From the NCBI RefSeq assembly GCF_016086655.4, contig NC_052140.2, positions 6,138,001-6,202,000 of the forward strand: 64,000 nt of DNA, written 5' to 3'. The notes beneath the pieces were generated by a model. It searched no databases and had not been told where the DNA came from. It was given only the letters and a program-made list of their open reading frames with translations. The first letter of the stretch is position 1; every line of letters starts with the position of its first letter. Positions 22,388 through 33,189 of the stretch are shown here, in pieces. The stretch is from Lepeophtheirus salmonis. Taxonomy: Eukaryota > Arthropoda > Copepoda > Siphonostomatoida > Caligidae. The position numbers and the translations under genes were made by a program.

Positions 22388-23131
22388 GGGAATAAGTAAT
22401 TTCGTAATTTTCACTTTATTTCAATGTTTTATAAGAAGTTTTACAATCATCCGATTTAAGCAAAGTGTGCCCTGTTCTGTTCGATAACTTGTCCTTCCTT
22501 GTCCCAATTAGCAAAAAAACTCGGACAATCAATTTTCACACGCCTCTATTGACTCCAAATTTGCACCCACAAGTGCATTGGACATGGAAAAGAACAGATG
22601 GTAGTCACTTGGTGGCAGGTCAGGACTGTAGGATGGATGTATAAGAACTTCCCATCCGAGCTCCAGGAGCTTCTGATGTATTATCAAAGATGCGTTCGTC
22701 CTAGGATTGTATTGCTGATGTCTTTTTGTCTCCTATTTACCAATGCTGGCCTCTTTTGTTCGATCACCAATTTCAAACGTTCGAGTTGTTCAAGATAGAG
22801 GGGATATTTGAGTGGGGGAAACATTACTTGAACCACTGTTGTGCAACATGAAACGAAAGAGTATTGGCTCTGTGTACATCGCCAATTTTCTTGGGCGCTT
22901 TTGACACGTTTTTCCCTTTTTTATAGTAAAAATGTTGAGACCTCCATACTCGATGCACAATAATTTACGACATAACTGGCCAAGCGCAATACTGTCGGAA
23001 AAGTGTTATTAGTAAACACTCAAATCTTTACAACACCTTATCGTATCCAATGTGACGAATGATGAACAAGATATACTTAGTTTTAAAAAAAAGTGGCGGG
23101 AAATTCGAAACTATTTTTTACTCAACCTAAT
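22388..23131 (-). mobile_element. Deleted mariner derivative, copy A
   Basis: Minus-strand element with ends TTAGGTTGAGTAAAAAATAG (from 23131) and TTTGGGGAATAAGTAATTTC (at 22388, plus sense), typical mariner terminal repeats. The translation keeps the N-terminus (KKGKNVSKAPKKIGDVHRAN), then skips the helix-turn-helix and first catalytic blocks. It resumes at YLEQLERLKLVIEQKRPALV, then SSPSDYHLFFSM-like and SIEACEN blocks and VIEQNRAHFA at the end. It has the same deletion as the copy at 35954-36775. Frames are broken. Confidence 0.7.
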
Positions 23132-23139
23132 TTATAAAA

Positions 23140-23870
23140 TACCTTATGACGCAGTTCACAAAAGTTAGACATTCTCAAATATGTTTCCTGTGTTAATAAT
23201 TATTTTCCTTTAATATTGAAAACAAATAATGTTTTGAAAATTCTATTACTTTTATTGGAAGTCTTCTCGAGTCAAAAAAATCAAGTCATCTTGTTGAAAA
23301 ATTTGGTGAGTCACAAGTAATTAAAATAGCAACTCAAGTTTAAACCATGTGAGAAATGTATGAAGCTCTGATTAGTTCTAAATTATGCATGAAAATTTGG
23401 TTTATTAGGCTTTATATGTAGATACATTTTATCACGTGTCCAAAACTTTAAATATAAATTTAATTTCCCACAAATTCTAAGTCTAAACTCTCTGATTTAA
23501 ACCTTGGTGGGCACCCTATATTCCCCCCGGATCTAACACAGTGTAAAAAGTCCTGAAATGCAAACGTCTACGTACAAAAATGACCTTGTGAGCAGGTCTG
23601 CCAATACTTGGAGTTTCCTCCCAGACCTTGAGTTATTGGTATAATCTTGTGTTATTGGTTTCAAATATCTAAAAAATCTATTTATTTTTCGTGTATAGTA
23701 AGCTAATAAAGAACAATTACTATGTTATTTTATTATAAAATATAATACCTCATTTACTTATTTGTTGATAGTTGATACAGTCATGTGCTTTATATTGAGT
23801 ACACGTTTGATACGTTTTCAAACGTGTATGTTTTAAAGGGTTTTGAACACGTTTTTATTTCCAATTAACC
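23140..23870. other. Stretch without recognisable genes
   Basis: AT-rich spacer; nothing recognisable except short homopolymers. Confidence 0.35.
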
Positions 23871-23875
23871 GTAGT

Positions 23876-24065
23876 GCTGGATCGGTCTAAAAAAATAAAA
23901 AGACACCTGTTCTATTAATTCACTTCTAGGACCTGTCCTTCTCCGTCTTATGGTAACTACAACAGCTGAAATGAGAGGTTACTACAAAGTGTCTAAGGCT
24001 GGGATATCCTAGACTAAGGTCACATAGTAGTTACTAAGTCCTTTCAGCTGTTTAACATAACCTCT
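23876..24065. repeat. ggatcggtc-type dispersed repeat with fold-back arm
   Basis: 23876-23985 (gctggatcggtctaaaaaaa ... ggacctgtccttctc ... ggtaactacaacagctga) matches the reverse complement of 39062-39180 over about 110 bases. The right part, 24014-24063, is an inverted copy of 23951-23997 (both contain cagctgaaa and gtaactac), so this copy folds back. Confidence 0.6.
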
Positions 24066-24174
24066 TTCAAAGAGACAAGATAACTGAAGTTTAAAGTAGG
24101 AAGTGTGTGGCTAGAATTTATTATTATAGGTTTTAATGCTTTAATTCTAGCAATCGATTATTATTTTCTTGGTT

Positions 24175-24400
24175 TTTTGTATTCAAATATTAAATTTTTA
24201 GAGAAAATTTTCAAAAATCCATAGCTACTCACAGAAAATTAAATTTTTTGCAAATAAATTACAAAAATCAAATTTTAAATATTAAGTTTTTTGGAGAAAA
24301 ATTTCAAAAATCTAAAGCTATTCAGAAAAGATTAAATTTTTTGGAAAGAAAATTGGAAAAAAAGTTATATATTACATTTATTAGTAAAAAAACAAAAATT
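24175..24400. repeat. AT-rich array, opposite orientation
   Basis: Three to four irregular units contain aaaaatccatagctact, aaattttttgg and aaaatctaaagctattc. They match the reverse complement of the 18.0- and 42.2-kb arrays. Confidence 0.55.
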
Positions 24401-25156
24401 GCTTAAATAAGCCCTTCCAGCATAACGTTTCATTAGATAAGCTACAATCATCTGGGACATGAGAGGAAGGAGAAGAGGATAAAAACAAGGACATTGACAA
24501 GAATTACTCCGATAGCCATCCCGAATTCTACTCTGAGTCCAACAAAGACTTACAATTATAACACCGGAACAAAACTTCAGGGTTTATGAGCACACACGAA
24601 CGTTCAAACAGGTTTTGAATTTAACTGAATACATTTAGGAAAGGAACTTCACATCTCAGGAATGAAATAATAATGACAACTGCTAAGGAAACAAAATTCG
24701 TTCTTTATACTACCAACTACAAATTAAGGGGCCAGTTAAAAAACACACCGGATTTACATGAATGTTTATTAGGTACGTCTGGGGTTTTGTTGAAAAGTTC
24801 ATCCTGTTTGTGAGTATAAGAAATAACTAATTGTAATCTTTGTGTAATAAATCATCTATTTTATAACTAAAATCCTTACTAAAAGATATGTATAAATTTG
24901 TTTTTTAGTTATTCGGTACTTTTACAAATATGAAGCCAATTATCTAATGGCTTGCAGCTTGATATTCGGTGGTAAATCCCCTGGTGAAAACATTAAAAAA
25001 ATAATATGTACTTAATAAATTATATATTTTGTATATAATAAATTATCAATAAATATGGATTTTACTTCTGACAAAAGATAATACAAATTAAACAAAGGTA
25101 GCAATTCTATATATGTAGTTGTCTAATATCTCCTATCATCGACGTATAAGATTAGT
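24401..25156. other. Region downstream of UXS1
   Basis: Presumed 3' flank of the minus-strand gene. The nearest AATAAA on the minus strand is at 24765-24770, about 390 bases after the stop; it is only a candidate poly(A) signal. The plus strand at 24440-24545 has an acidic coding-like run (EEDKNKDIDKNYSDSHPEF) that I could not assign. Confidence 0.35.
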
Positions 25157-25413
25157 TTATGATGAATAGGTCACTGTGTACGTATCAGGATGAGGTATGT
25201 TCCGATCTAAATGATGACTCCGACTCAATTCATTTCGGAAATATTCAATAGTCTTTTGTATTCCATCTTCAAACATCACTACGGGTTTCCATTCAAGAAC
25301 TCTTTTGGCCAAAGATATATCGGGTCTTCTTCTTTGAGGATCATCCTCAACAGCAGGTAAATAGTCAATCTTACTCTTAGAGCCGACTTTCTTTCGGATT
25401 AGTTCAGCAAACT
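25157..25413 (-). CDS. UXS1: UXS1 exon 6, C-terminus
   Basis: Acceptor ATTTTGCAG|AG, in phase. It encodes FAELIRKKVGSKSKIDYLPA, DDPQRRRPDISLAKRVLEWK, and a divergent tail ending VTYSS before TAA at 25157-25159. The DDPxxRxPD segment is conserved in UXS1. Confidence 0.95.
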
Positions 25414-27744
25414 CTGCAAAATTAGTGTATGATTATGACGTGAAAAAATATATATTAAATAACTGTCTTACGCTTAATGGTTCGTTCATTTGGATTTCCG
25501 ATGTTGACTGGTTTCGTGTAATTTGAATTCATTAATAGAACTAGTCCTTCAACAAGATCTTGAACGTATTGAAATGAACGAGTTTGTTCTCCATCACCAT
25601 AAATCTAAAACATTTGGTAAGAACATATTATGTAAATTTAATGAGCTTTTGATTAAATAAACGTGTGAAAATCCGGATTTTTTAAAATATTTATATAAAC
25701 TCTTAATGATTCGGCATGAAATAATACTATTCTATTACTTTATTCTACATGTACAAGAATTTTTGAAGGAAATATTTATTACAGAGGGGTTTCACGTGAT
25801 GTCACCATATCTATTAAAAATATGTTATTACATCTACTAACAATCTTATTTCAATATTGTAGACAAAGATTAACTATTACAAAGGAAAAAATAAGAGATT
25901 TTTCTCTAATTATCCTACTTTTATCATCCTTCAGCGATCAAAAAAAATATATAAATGTACAAATTAAGCCATTTTTAGGGATTTTTAGTGCATAATACTC
26001 TGATATAATTCAATAAACAGTGTTTACCATCTGCATCAAATAGAATTCAATAGTGCATTATTTAGTATTGAAGACTGCAGTAAAGTTCAGTACTTGATGA
26101 TGTCAATCAACTTATTTTTTTTATTATGCATTCTAGTACTGGCAGTCCGAAGGACCGGTCCCAAGACTGGACTGGACCAAATAAATAAGGACTGACACAT
26201 CACTAGTATTCAATGCAGACGTGAAGTATATTTCTTTTTAAATTTTAAACCCATTTGATGAAGTTTCATGAATATTTATTGAAAAGTAGTTTATTTTATG
26301 TTGTAAAAATATCAAATTTGAACCCCCAAATTGGCGTACCCTTCAATTATGGGACAATTGATGACATCAATGAAAATGCTCAATTCCTACTAACTTTTGC
26401 TGCTCCTAAACTAAGTATGATACATATGGGATTCTAGGACTAAAGTGTGACCCTTACTGTGATAGGCTCGTCCTTTAATGCTTGAAGAATAAAGTTGGAA
26501 ACAACACGTCCGTCGTTCATGTGCATTCTAGGACCGTACGTATTAAATATTCGAGCAACCCGTACATCAACATTAGACTGTTTTGCATAAGAGTAGCTAA
26601 GAGTTTCGGCAACACGCTTTCCTTCGTCATAACATGCTCTTGGGCCAATTGGATTAACATGCCCCCAATAACTCTCAGTTTGAGGATGTTCCTTAAAAAA
26701 AAGGTACATATTTAATAAAAAACAAAAGAACGGTTCCTTACCTCAGGATCACCATACACCTCAGACGTACTTGCCAGAAGCATTTTAGCACGAACCCTTT
26801 TAGCTAACCCTAAGATATTGATAGTTCCCATTGTATTTGTCTTAATGGTTTTGACAGGATTGAACATATAGTGAGGAGGGGAGGCAGGGGATGCTAGATG
26901 ATAAATTTCATCCACTTCGATGTATAACGGATTGACAATATCATGATTAAGAAGTTCAAAATTCTCATGATTAACCCAGTGTTCAACATTTCGCTTTCTG
27001 TAAGGAAAAATATCAAATTATAGACCAAAAACATGGGGATAATTATTAATTATCTGTACTCTACCTTCCAGTAAAGAAATTATCTGCTACAATCACTTCA
27101 TGCCCTTCCAGCATTAATTTATCTACAAGGTGAGACCCAACAAATCCAGCTCCACCCGTTATTAAAATTCGTTTCCGATCTTGATAATTTAGAAATTTTA
27201 CGTCTGGATATTTCTTTGGGCTGAAAAAATGAATTACATAATATTACAATTAAAATAATTAATTAATACAAATATTGTATGTATGTAGAAATCATTTGAA
27301 AAGAACGCAAGAATTTAATAAGTTAACGCAACCTCTCGTGTTCCATTATTTATTCTTGTATTGTATTGTATGAGTAATAATGGGTTTGAATATAGTTTAA
27401 AATTTAATTAATTGTGAATGATTAGATATAGAAAAGTGACGTTTTGGTATATAATAATATTTTGTTAAATTTGGTAATAATACGACGTAGGATTAGATAA
27501 TAATGTTATGAATTCACCATTGTTGGGAGTTATCTTGATCCAAAATATGCTGATTGTAAATCATTGTTTCCAGCTCTGCAAGCCGTTTTTCGAGTCTTTT
27601 AATCGTTTTCTCCCCAGTAGAAGTTGGTGAAGGAGAGATGTTCTTATCGGAGTGAGTGGATGTGTCTGCAAGGAGATGATAGACCACAAATGAGGAACTC
27701 AGAGTAAGGATAAGAAAATATCCAACAAACTTAGGATGAAACAT
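25157..27744 (-). CDS. UXS1: UDP-glucuronic acid decarboxylase (UDP-xylose synthase), six exons
   Basis: Converts UDP-glucuronate to UDP-xylose with a tightly bound NAD+, supplying the xylose that primes glycosaminoglycan chains; animal UXS1 is a Golgi type II membrane protein. Joined exons are 27744-27518, 27220-27065, 26997-26742, 26691-26458, 25604-25472 and 25413-25157, all with GT-AG introns (297, 67, 50, 853 and 58 bases) in matching phase. They give 420 residues, the family's usual length. Residues 7-25 form the membrane anchor, and about 45-65 a charged helical stem. The short-chain dehydrogenase fold follows: GGAGFVG at 98-104, STSE at 204-207, and Tyr234-x3-Lys238 in PRACYDEGKR. The start was chosen as the first ATG before the anchor. 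No frameshift or stop interrupts it. It is the only clearly intact gene here. Confidence 0.96.
25472..25604 (-). CDS. UXS1: UXS1 exon 5
   Basis: Acceptor TGTTTTAG|ATT, donor AAGC|GTAAGA. It encodes YGDGEQTRSFQYVQDLVEGL, with the Arg that contacts the UDP phosphates in the family, and VNIGNPNERTI. Confidence 0.95.
26140..26205. repeat. ggaccggtcc repeat inside UXS1 intron 4
   Basis: The segment cagtccgaaggaccggtccc with following aagactggactggacca matches the dispersed family at 39.1 and 52.9 kb. It helps explain why this intron, at 853 bases, is far larger than its neighbours. Confidence 0.55.
26458..26691 (-). CDS. UXS1: UXS1 exon 4: catalytic Tyr-Lys pair
   Basis: Acceptor TTTTTTAAG|GAA after an intron of only 50 bases, donor ACA|GTAAGG. 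It encodes YWGHVNPIGPRACYDEGKR with the catalytic Tyr and Lys, then RVARIFNTYGPRMHMNDGRV, a family signature for substrate binding. Confidence 0.95.
26742..26997 (-). CDS. UXS1: UXS1 exon 3: substrate and NAD pocket
   Basis: Acceptor TTCCTTACAG|A, donor GAG|GTAAGG. It carries VEHWVNHENFELLNHDIV, the YHLASPASPPHYM loop and LASTSEVYGDPE at its end, which supplies the catalytic Thr/Ser region. Confidence 0.95.
27065..27220 (-). CDS. UXS1: UXS1 exon 2: NAD-binding glycine motif
   Basis: Acceptor TTTTTTCAG|CCC, donor GGAAG|GTAGAG. It encodes DRKRILITGGAGFVGSHLVD, the first beta strand and Gly-rich turn that hold NAD+, then DNFFTGR, whose Asp binds the adenosine ribose in this family. Confidence 0.95.
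27518..27744 (-). CDS. UXS1: UXS1 exon 1: membrane anchor and stem
   Basis: Encodes residues 1-75 plus two bases of codon 76. MFHPKFVGYFLILTLSSSFV opens a single hydrophobic signal-anchor, followed by a Ser/Thr-rich stretch and KTIKRLEKRLAELETMIYNQ, probably a coiled-coil stem. Donor is TG|GTGAAT at 27517. The frame would end at TGA if not spliced, which supports the donor. This exon is the least conserved part of the family, so the start is the least certain point of the model. Confidence 0.85.
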
Positions 27745-27845
27745 TCCTTATTAGAAAAAATTTCTCCTTCACTTCACAAACAACACCACCACCTGATTGG
27801 AAGGAGTCCTTAAAGATACTGCCGTGCTACTCAACTGCAAAGTAA

Positions 27846-27867
27846 ATATATATATATATATATATAT
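27846..27867. repeat. AT microsatellite
   Basis: Eleven AT/TA dinucleotides in a row, about 100 bases upstream of the UXS1 start codon. Confidence 0.9.
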
Positions 27868-28375
27868 CAATACTAAAGATATCGAGTTTTTTTCATTGAA
27901 AAATATGTTTTTACTCCATCATAACTGGTCATGCAGGTAAAAACTATATGCGAGTGAGACGCCGTAAATGCTATTCCTGAAGTAAACGTCGTCGCTCGAC
28001 ATGACGACGCGACCCTTAAACAATTTGTTATGATAATAATATCAGGAATATCATTTAATATTGTATAAATTCCTCAAGACGAAAAACGTTCCACACCCCC
28101 CTCCATAACAATTATTACAATCTCATTATCAGCTTGCAACAGCAGTAGTTATTGCTCATGAAGGTTCGATCCTCCTTCCTAGCTAAAATATACTATTATT
28201 ATGTACTCGTAGCTAAAAAGAAAGCAGAACGACGTAGAATTCTTATTATACATAAATAAGACATTTGTCAAAAAAGTTTTTTATTATATTTCAATGTAGT
28301 GTACATGTATTGTACATTTTTTCATCTTAAAATTACCGGCTATTCATAGATCCTTTTGATCTATTAAAATTACTC

Positions 28376-28393
28376 ATATATATATATATATAT
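28376..28393. repeat. AT microsatellite
   Basis: Nine AT dinucleotides, next to a segment repeated near 29380. Confidence 0.85.
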
Positions 28394-28398
28394 GTATT

Positions 28399-28465
28399 TA
28401 CGAGTATCTGTGGACATTTGAACTTTATAACGTGCCACAGAATACTTATTCATTGGGGATTTCCA
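28399..28465. repeat. Direct repeat, copy 1
   Basis: gacatttgaactttataacg followed by tgccacagaatacttattca is repeated at 29389-29443 with about 85% identity, in the same orientation, about 975 bases apart. The hAT relic lies between the two. Confidence 0.6.
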
Positions 28466-28869
28466 TCGAAATAGTAAAACATTATACCATTAATATATTA
28501 ACCATTGAAGTCATTTTCAACTATTTTGTTATACTGATCATTAATAGAATTGTAAATTCTTCATTTAAAATTAAACATCTCTTGTCCGTATTTAAATTTA
28601 TTTGTCTTATTGCCTTATATAATTATAACACGAATCATTTAAATTATCAGCTATTAATTGATGTTATCATTTGATTTTGATCTTTTAAAATTACTTATCA
28701 GTAGACTTGGGATTTTTAAGCAATTTTTTGGGCCGAAATGAGCAAAAAAGAGTTCTAAAATTTTGAAACAAGAGTACCAAAAATATCTATTTATAGTAAT
28801 TAGTTTTGTCTTATATTTAGTATAATTTATTGACCCATTTTGCCATACTATATCGACAAATCAATATTT

Positions 28870-29345
28870 TAAAATATTTTCCCTTACGTTAAATGTTGCC
28901 TTCGATCCGTATTGGTAGTTTTATACTAAATACTAAAAGTCCTTTCAACATTCACATTTTTAGTTTGATCAAATTTGAATTTGGTGAGATCTTCCGGAGT
29001 CTTGTTAGAGGGGGCATATCATTATCAACTCCACTGATTATACGTCTAACCTTTTGCAAAAATGGAAGATCGGGATATCTATAATTTTGTTATTTTTCAC
29101 TAAAGTTTTTCTCCTTTTTCTCCAGGAATAGTTTACATCCTTTTTTCGGCTTCAGAAATTATACTCGGAGGATCGATCATTTAATGATTTTTGCAATAGC
29201 TTCCAATAAATTGGACAGATTTGCTTTGACGAAAGACAAATTGTTTCCAGGGGCTTGATCTTGAAGAATTTGTTGGCCATTTTCAATGTCGAAGGCATCA
29301 TTTTTTTGATTCAATTCAAATGACCCATTTTTCCTGAAAATATGC
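28870..29345 (-). pseudogene. hAT-type transposase remnant (C-terminal dimerisation region)
   Basis: Minus-strand pieces in changing frames: FELNQKNDAFDIENGQQILQ, FVKANLSNLLEAIAKIIK, then YRYPDLPFLQKVRRIISGVD and PLTRLRKISPNS. The end reads VNVERTFSI, a stop, then YKTTNTDRRQHLT. The last block fits the hAT dimerisation motif (xVERSFSxYKxxLTDRRxxLT). Stop codons and frame changes show decay. The N-terminal BED finger and RNase-H-like part were not found nearby. Assignment rests mainly on the final motif. Confidence 0.45.
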
Positions 29346-29365
29346 TATTTACTATTTTATAAGTA

Positions 29366-29443
29366 TTTACGACTAATATAATTCAACTGTGAGCATTTGA
29401 ACTTAATAATGTGCCACAGAATACTTATCAATGGGGTATGAGA
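29366..29443. repeat. Direct repeat, copy 2
   Basis: gcatttgaacttaataatgt followed by gccacagaatacttatcaat pairs with copy 1 at 28.4 kb. The pair may mark the flanks of an inserted element or a local duplication. Confidence 0.6.
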
Positions 29444-29844
29444 TTTATTAACTGATATTAGTTAGTAAACAAAGCAATATAGAGTCGCACCGTCTAACAG
29501 CAAAATATTTCAACTCGATAAAAAATAATATTATTTAATAAAAAAATCTCTCATTGCCGAAAGCCACTTTGCCGAATAATAAATATTTATGATGATTATT
29601 AATGCTTCAATTTTATGTAGTTATGATCCTCATTCATGTTACACAAATTTTAAAAGATAGAATACTTAAATATTTGCCACGAATTGTAATGATTAAATGT
29701 TGGTTAATCAATGGTTAATTCATTTCACTATTAAGATGCTTCAACAATTGGCTCAAACCGCTATTAGACCAAAATCATACAATTAACCAATAATTAATTA
29801 AAAATGTGTAAAGAAGAGAAGAAGTCAATAAATCAATCAATGGT

Positions 29845-30195
29845 CAATGCAAATGGATCAATTGTTTATATCCCATGTGTTGGTTAAAACAACAACTTGG
29901 GCAACCCATTTTCAAAGGCCTCTATTGAGGCGAATCCTTCACATCTACTATAACAGAACGAAATCGCTCCTAACTTTGCAAATTTTCTTTGTCGCTTTGG
30001 ACACATTTTTCCCTTTTTTCAATATATGCCGAATTTCTTCCTTTGAGACCTCTATACTCGACTCACAATAATTCACAACTCATCCAACCAAGTGCAATAT
30101 TTCCCAAAGAGTGTTTATATTATACATTCACAGCTTTACAATGCCTTATTGTATGATCTGATGTAACCGGTAATGAACAAGATATTTTTTTTTTT
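29845..30195 (-). mobile_element. Heavily deleted mariner derivative, copy C
   Basis: The minus strand shows the same 5' leader as copy A (gttcattaccggttacatca against gttcatcattcgtcacattg) and the start of the protein (KKRKNVSKATKKI). It then goes directly to ASIEAFENGLPK, the SxEACENWLSK block near the C-terminus. It is therefore shorter than copies A and B. Confidence 0.55.
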
Positions 30196-30199
30196 TTCT

Positions 30200-31955
30200 A
30201 ATAAATTGCAAATTTATTGACATAATAATTCAAGCATATTAATTAAATTACATCCTGAGATAAGCTTAACATTCAGTATTTCAACCTGATTTAAGACGAT
30301 GTGAGAGATTGGAAGATTGAAATTATACGAAATAAAAAAAAAAATTCCTTAAAAAATTATTGAATGACTAGGTATATACGGCTTTACTGGCCTTTAAGAA
30401 TGGATTTCTTATTTCATGAATGTTCCAAATACATTCACCATTAATTAATTATAGAAAACCAATTAATGAAAAAACAAAGAAAGTAGCAGCATACATATAG
30501 CCTAATGTACTGAGTTAAAAAATATATTCCTTGCTCCTTAAGACAGCAATGAAATAATTTATAAGATTAAAATTCAAATTAATTACTTAAGCTGCAATAA
30601 GAAAAAAAAATCGTACATATATGTATAATATATTCAATTTCTTAAGAATCGGGTCCTTACTTAACAAATATATATATGTATTTTTAAAAGCATATTTTAT
30701 GGAAGCATTCTATGGAATCAATTCTAGATTCCATTTTATTTTTTTCTTTGATGTTGTCTGAAATAATACATTTTGCAGAAGAAAAGATTGAAGGATGAAG
30801 ATGAACTTCGGACTGATTGGATGAAGAGGAACAGCATCAACAGTAATAACATCTAAAGTCATCTCTATTCGGATAAAATGAAACTTTTTTATCCGGGAGA
30901 CGATCGTAGAATAGGAGTATTTTTGGAGCACCATTTATTTTTTGGAATAAAGTTCTTAATGCCGTTACTTTATTTATTCGGCTTCCAAGGTTGCAATCCG
31001 AACAAGATATTATTATATTTTTTGGAAATAAGGATTCCGGCAAAGTGTCCTGGAACAAAAATGTAGTTATGTTACTTGTATAGAGTGGTGCGTTTTGAAA
31101 GTTAAGAAATAATACCTTTTTAATTTATTTATGTTGTTTGACCAAATGCAATACTGAGGATAATATATATTTATTTTAGTTTGCTCATCCACTATTCGTA
31201 ATATACATCAAATAGTCAAAAATTACACCTTTACTACATTAAACATCGAAGGAACAATCCATTATCTTTTTATCCTGATCATTAATTATAGAAATGTAAA
31301 TTATTCATCTCATTCTGTCGTAGCAACTTGTACACAACATATGTTTATAAATATATTTCAAAAAATTTCTAATTTTCCCTGCACATTACAAAATATTTCA
31401 AATATACCTGTCTTCATATAATTATGGTTAAGATATTCCTTCATATATATACACCACTCATGGGCTATGTACAAATGTGTTGAGCCCAATTGTGTAAATA
31501 AGGCTCAAGATAAGATTTGTCGATATGAAGGGAAATTGAAAAAAAGGGCACAATGAAGTTTTCTATCAATTTAATTTATTAAAATGTTTTCGAGCAGAGT
31601 CTTATCACACTTACACAAAAATTCGCATGTTAATTTGCAGAAGTGTATAAAATATTAGCTGTGAAAACTAAAGCTTTAAACCAAGTAGCGAAACGAGGAC
31701 GAATATAATAAACAAATGAAAAATGTCTTGGTCAGAATTTACTTTTTTGTCCGCCAAAAGGCAGTATTTTGCTATTATTTCTACCTTCAACAAAATAACG
31801 ACTCTAGCTATAACTAATAATTATAGAATATCTTTGTAAAAAAAATAGTGAGAGTTGAGTTTCAAGTGTAAAAAGTAGAGTATATTCTATTCTAGTATTA
31901 ATAAATATCTCTTAACTATAGTTAAGTTATTTTATCGAGAAATTATATGAGATGA
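30200..31955. other. Stretch without recognisable genes
   Basis: AT-rich spacer. Overlapping open frames on both strands at 30837-31066 have no recognisable product. A segment at 31228-31320 loosely repeats 28490-28590. Confidence 0.4.
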
Positions 31956-31964
31956 TAAGATGAA

Positions 31965-32190
31965 TCTATCGGAGTCTTCCGAGAATGTTCTATTTTGACA
32001 GCTCTGCAACTTGGCCATATCAAGAGTAATTTTATAGAGGAACTCTGCTAGTCAACTGATACCTACAAGAACTATAAGACTATGCTGTCCACTGTCACAT
32101 GAAACCTCCTACATCATTCCCGCCTCCATTTTTTGGAGTGGCTCTATTCTAAAATTCACCTGAAGGTTCTTCAGGAGGATAAATTGAGTT
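31965..32190 (+). pseudogene. C2H2 zinc-finger relic, copy 1
   Basis: Plus-strand sequence starts ctatcggagtcttccgagaa, as does copy 2. It contains YKNYKTMLSTVT, a stop, then NLLHHSRLHFLEWL. Copy 2 reads CKDCKVLLLTVKDLVEHSRL at the same place, so both zinc-binding cysteines here have become tyrosine (TGC/TGT to TAC/TAT). It lies 1.1 kb from copy 2 in opposite orientation. It is non-functional. Confidence 0.5.
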
Positions 32191-32194
32191 GTTG

Positions 32195-33180
32195 TTTTTT
32201 TCTGACGAGACATCATTAAATCCTTCATGGAATAATTCTCAAGAGGTGGATAAATTGACAGAAATTCATGAGGTTAAATCTGAAGTTGGGAGAGCTGAAT
32301 ACTGATCTGAAAAAGAGAATGCCAATTATTCCATAATAAATTATGCTTGAATTTGTGTTCCTTTTTTCAACTTGTTTGCTATTAAGCTTTTATTTGCTCT
32401 TTAGTTTTTAGATTCATTTGTGGGAAGATTCTCACTTCACACATGTATCACCACCAGAGAGGATCTTCTTATGAAGAATCCACTTACTATGTACAATATG
32501 TCAAACTAATTAGTCTCGAATGACAATATATAATAATTATAACAATATATCGACAATTGGGAATTTTAATTTATTTCTTAGTGGGTAGCAATTAATGGAG
32601 TGTTCATTTAGTTTTTATTGACTTAGATATATCGTTCATGACTATTTAATGAATTTATTTGTAATTTGAATTTGTATTAAAATATTATACGGTCACATCA
32701 CGTATTGCAAGCTCCGGTAAAAGAGCACATTAAGTTCAGTTGTCCCTGGAAAAATTCTTTATTTGTAGCCTGTAAGAGGATCTTCGTGTACACCATTTAT
32801 CAAATCCCATAGGAAAACTTGGTACAGAAAACGAAGATCCAGCAGATATATTGGCAGACAATGGGAGCAAGTTGATCAATTCAAGGAAATACAGAGGTCA
32901 AAATTCACTTATATAAGGAGATACGAAGGAATTGGGGGCTTAATAGTAAAGTTATATTTTGAACTCCATTGAAACTACTCACCCTGCAATAGCGATGCTG
33001 AAACAATGCCTTCAGCTCTTCTGTTTTCATTTCCATATGTATACAATTGTATTCTTTAAAGATAGTACAGGCAAATTTCCGAATAATTTGAGCAAAAGTT
33101 TTACTTTTAGTCATATTGATGCTTAATTTTATCTCTTTTTTATCTCCTTACTCGAACCTCCCATCCAAAAAAAAGATACC
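32195..33180. other. Spacer between inverted zinc-finger relics
   Basis: No recognisable coding block. The minus-strand open frame 32905-33114 could belong to the relic gene, but shows no known motif. Confidence 0.3.
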
Positions 33181-33189
33181 AAACCAGGA

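Larger units (their letters stand above)
27745..28415. promoter_or_regulatory. UXS1 upstream region (inferred promoter)
   Basis: The 5' flank of the minus-strand gene. It contains an AT dinucleotide run at 27846-27867 and a CpG-rich hairpin at 27987-28009 (CGTCGTC, 9-base loop, GACGACG) that stands out in AT-rich surroundings. No core promoter motif could be fixed, so the role is inferred from position only. Confidence 0.3.

Noticed and set aside
26255..26437. Plus-strand ORF inside UXS1 intron 4
   Set aside because: Lies in an intron on the opposite strand, with no recognisable motif.
28150..28185. tRNA B-box-like ggttcgatcctcc
   Set aside because: No matching A box, acceptor stem or anticodon arm at the right spacing.
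30837..31066. Overlapping ORFs on both strands
   Set aside because: Neither frame shows a known motif, splice support or family resemblance.
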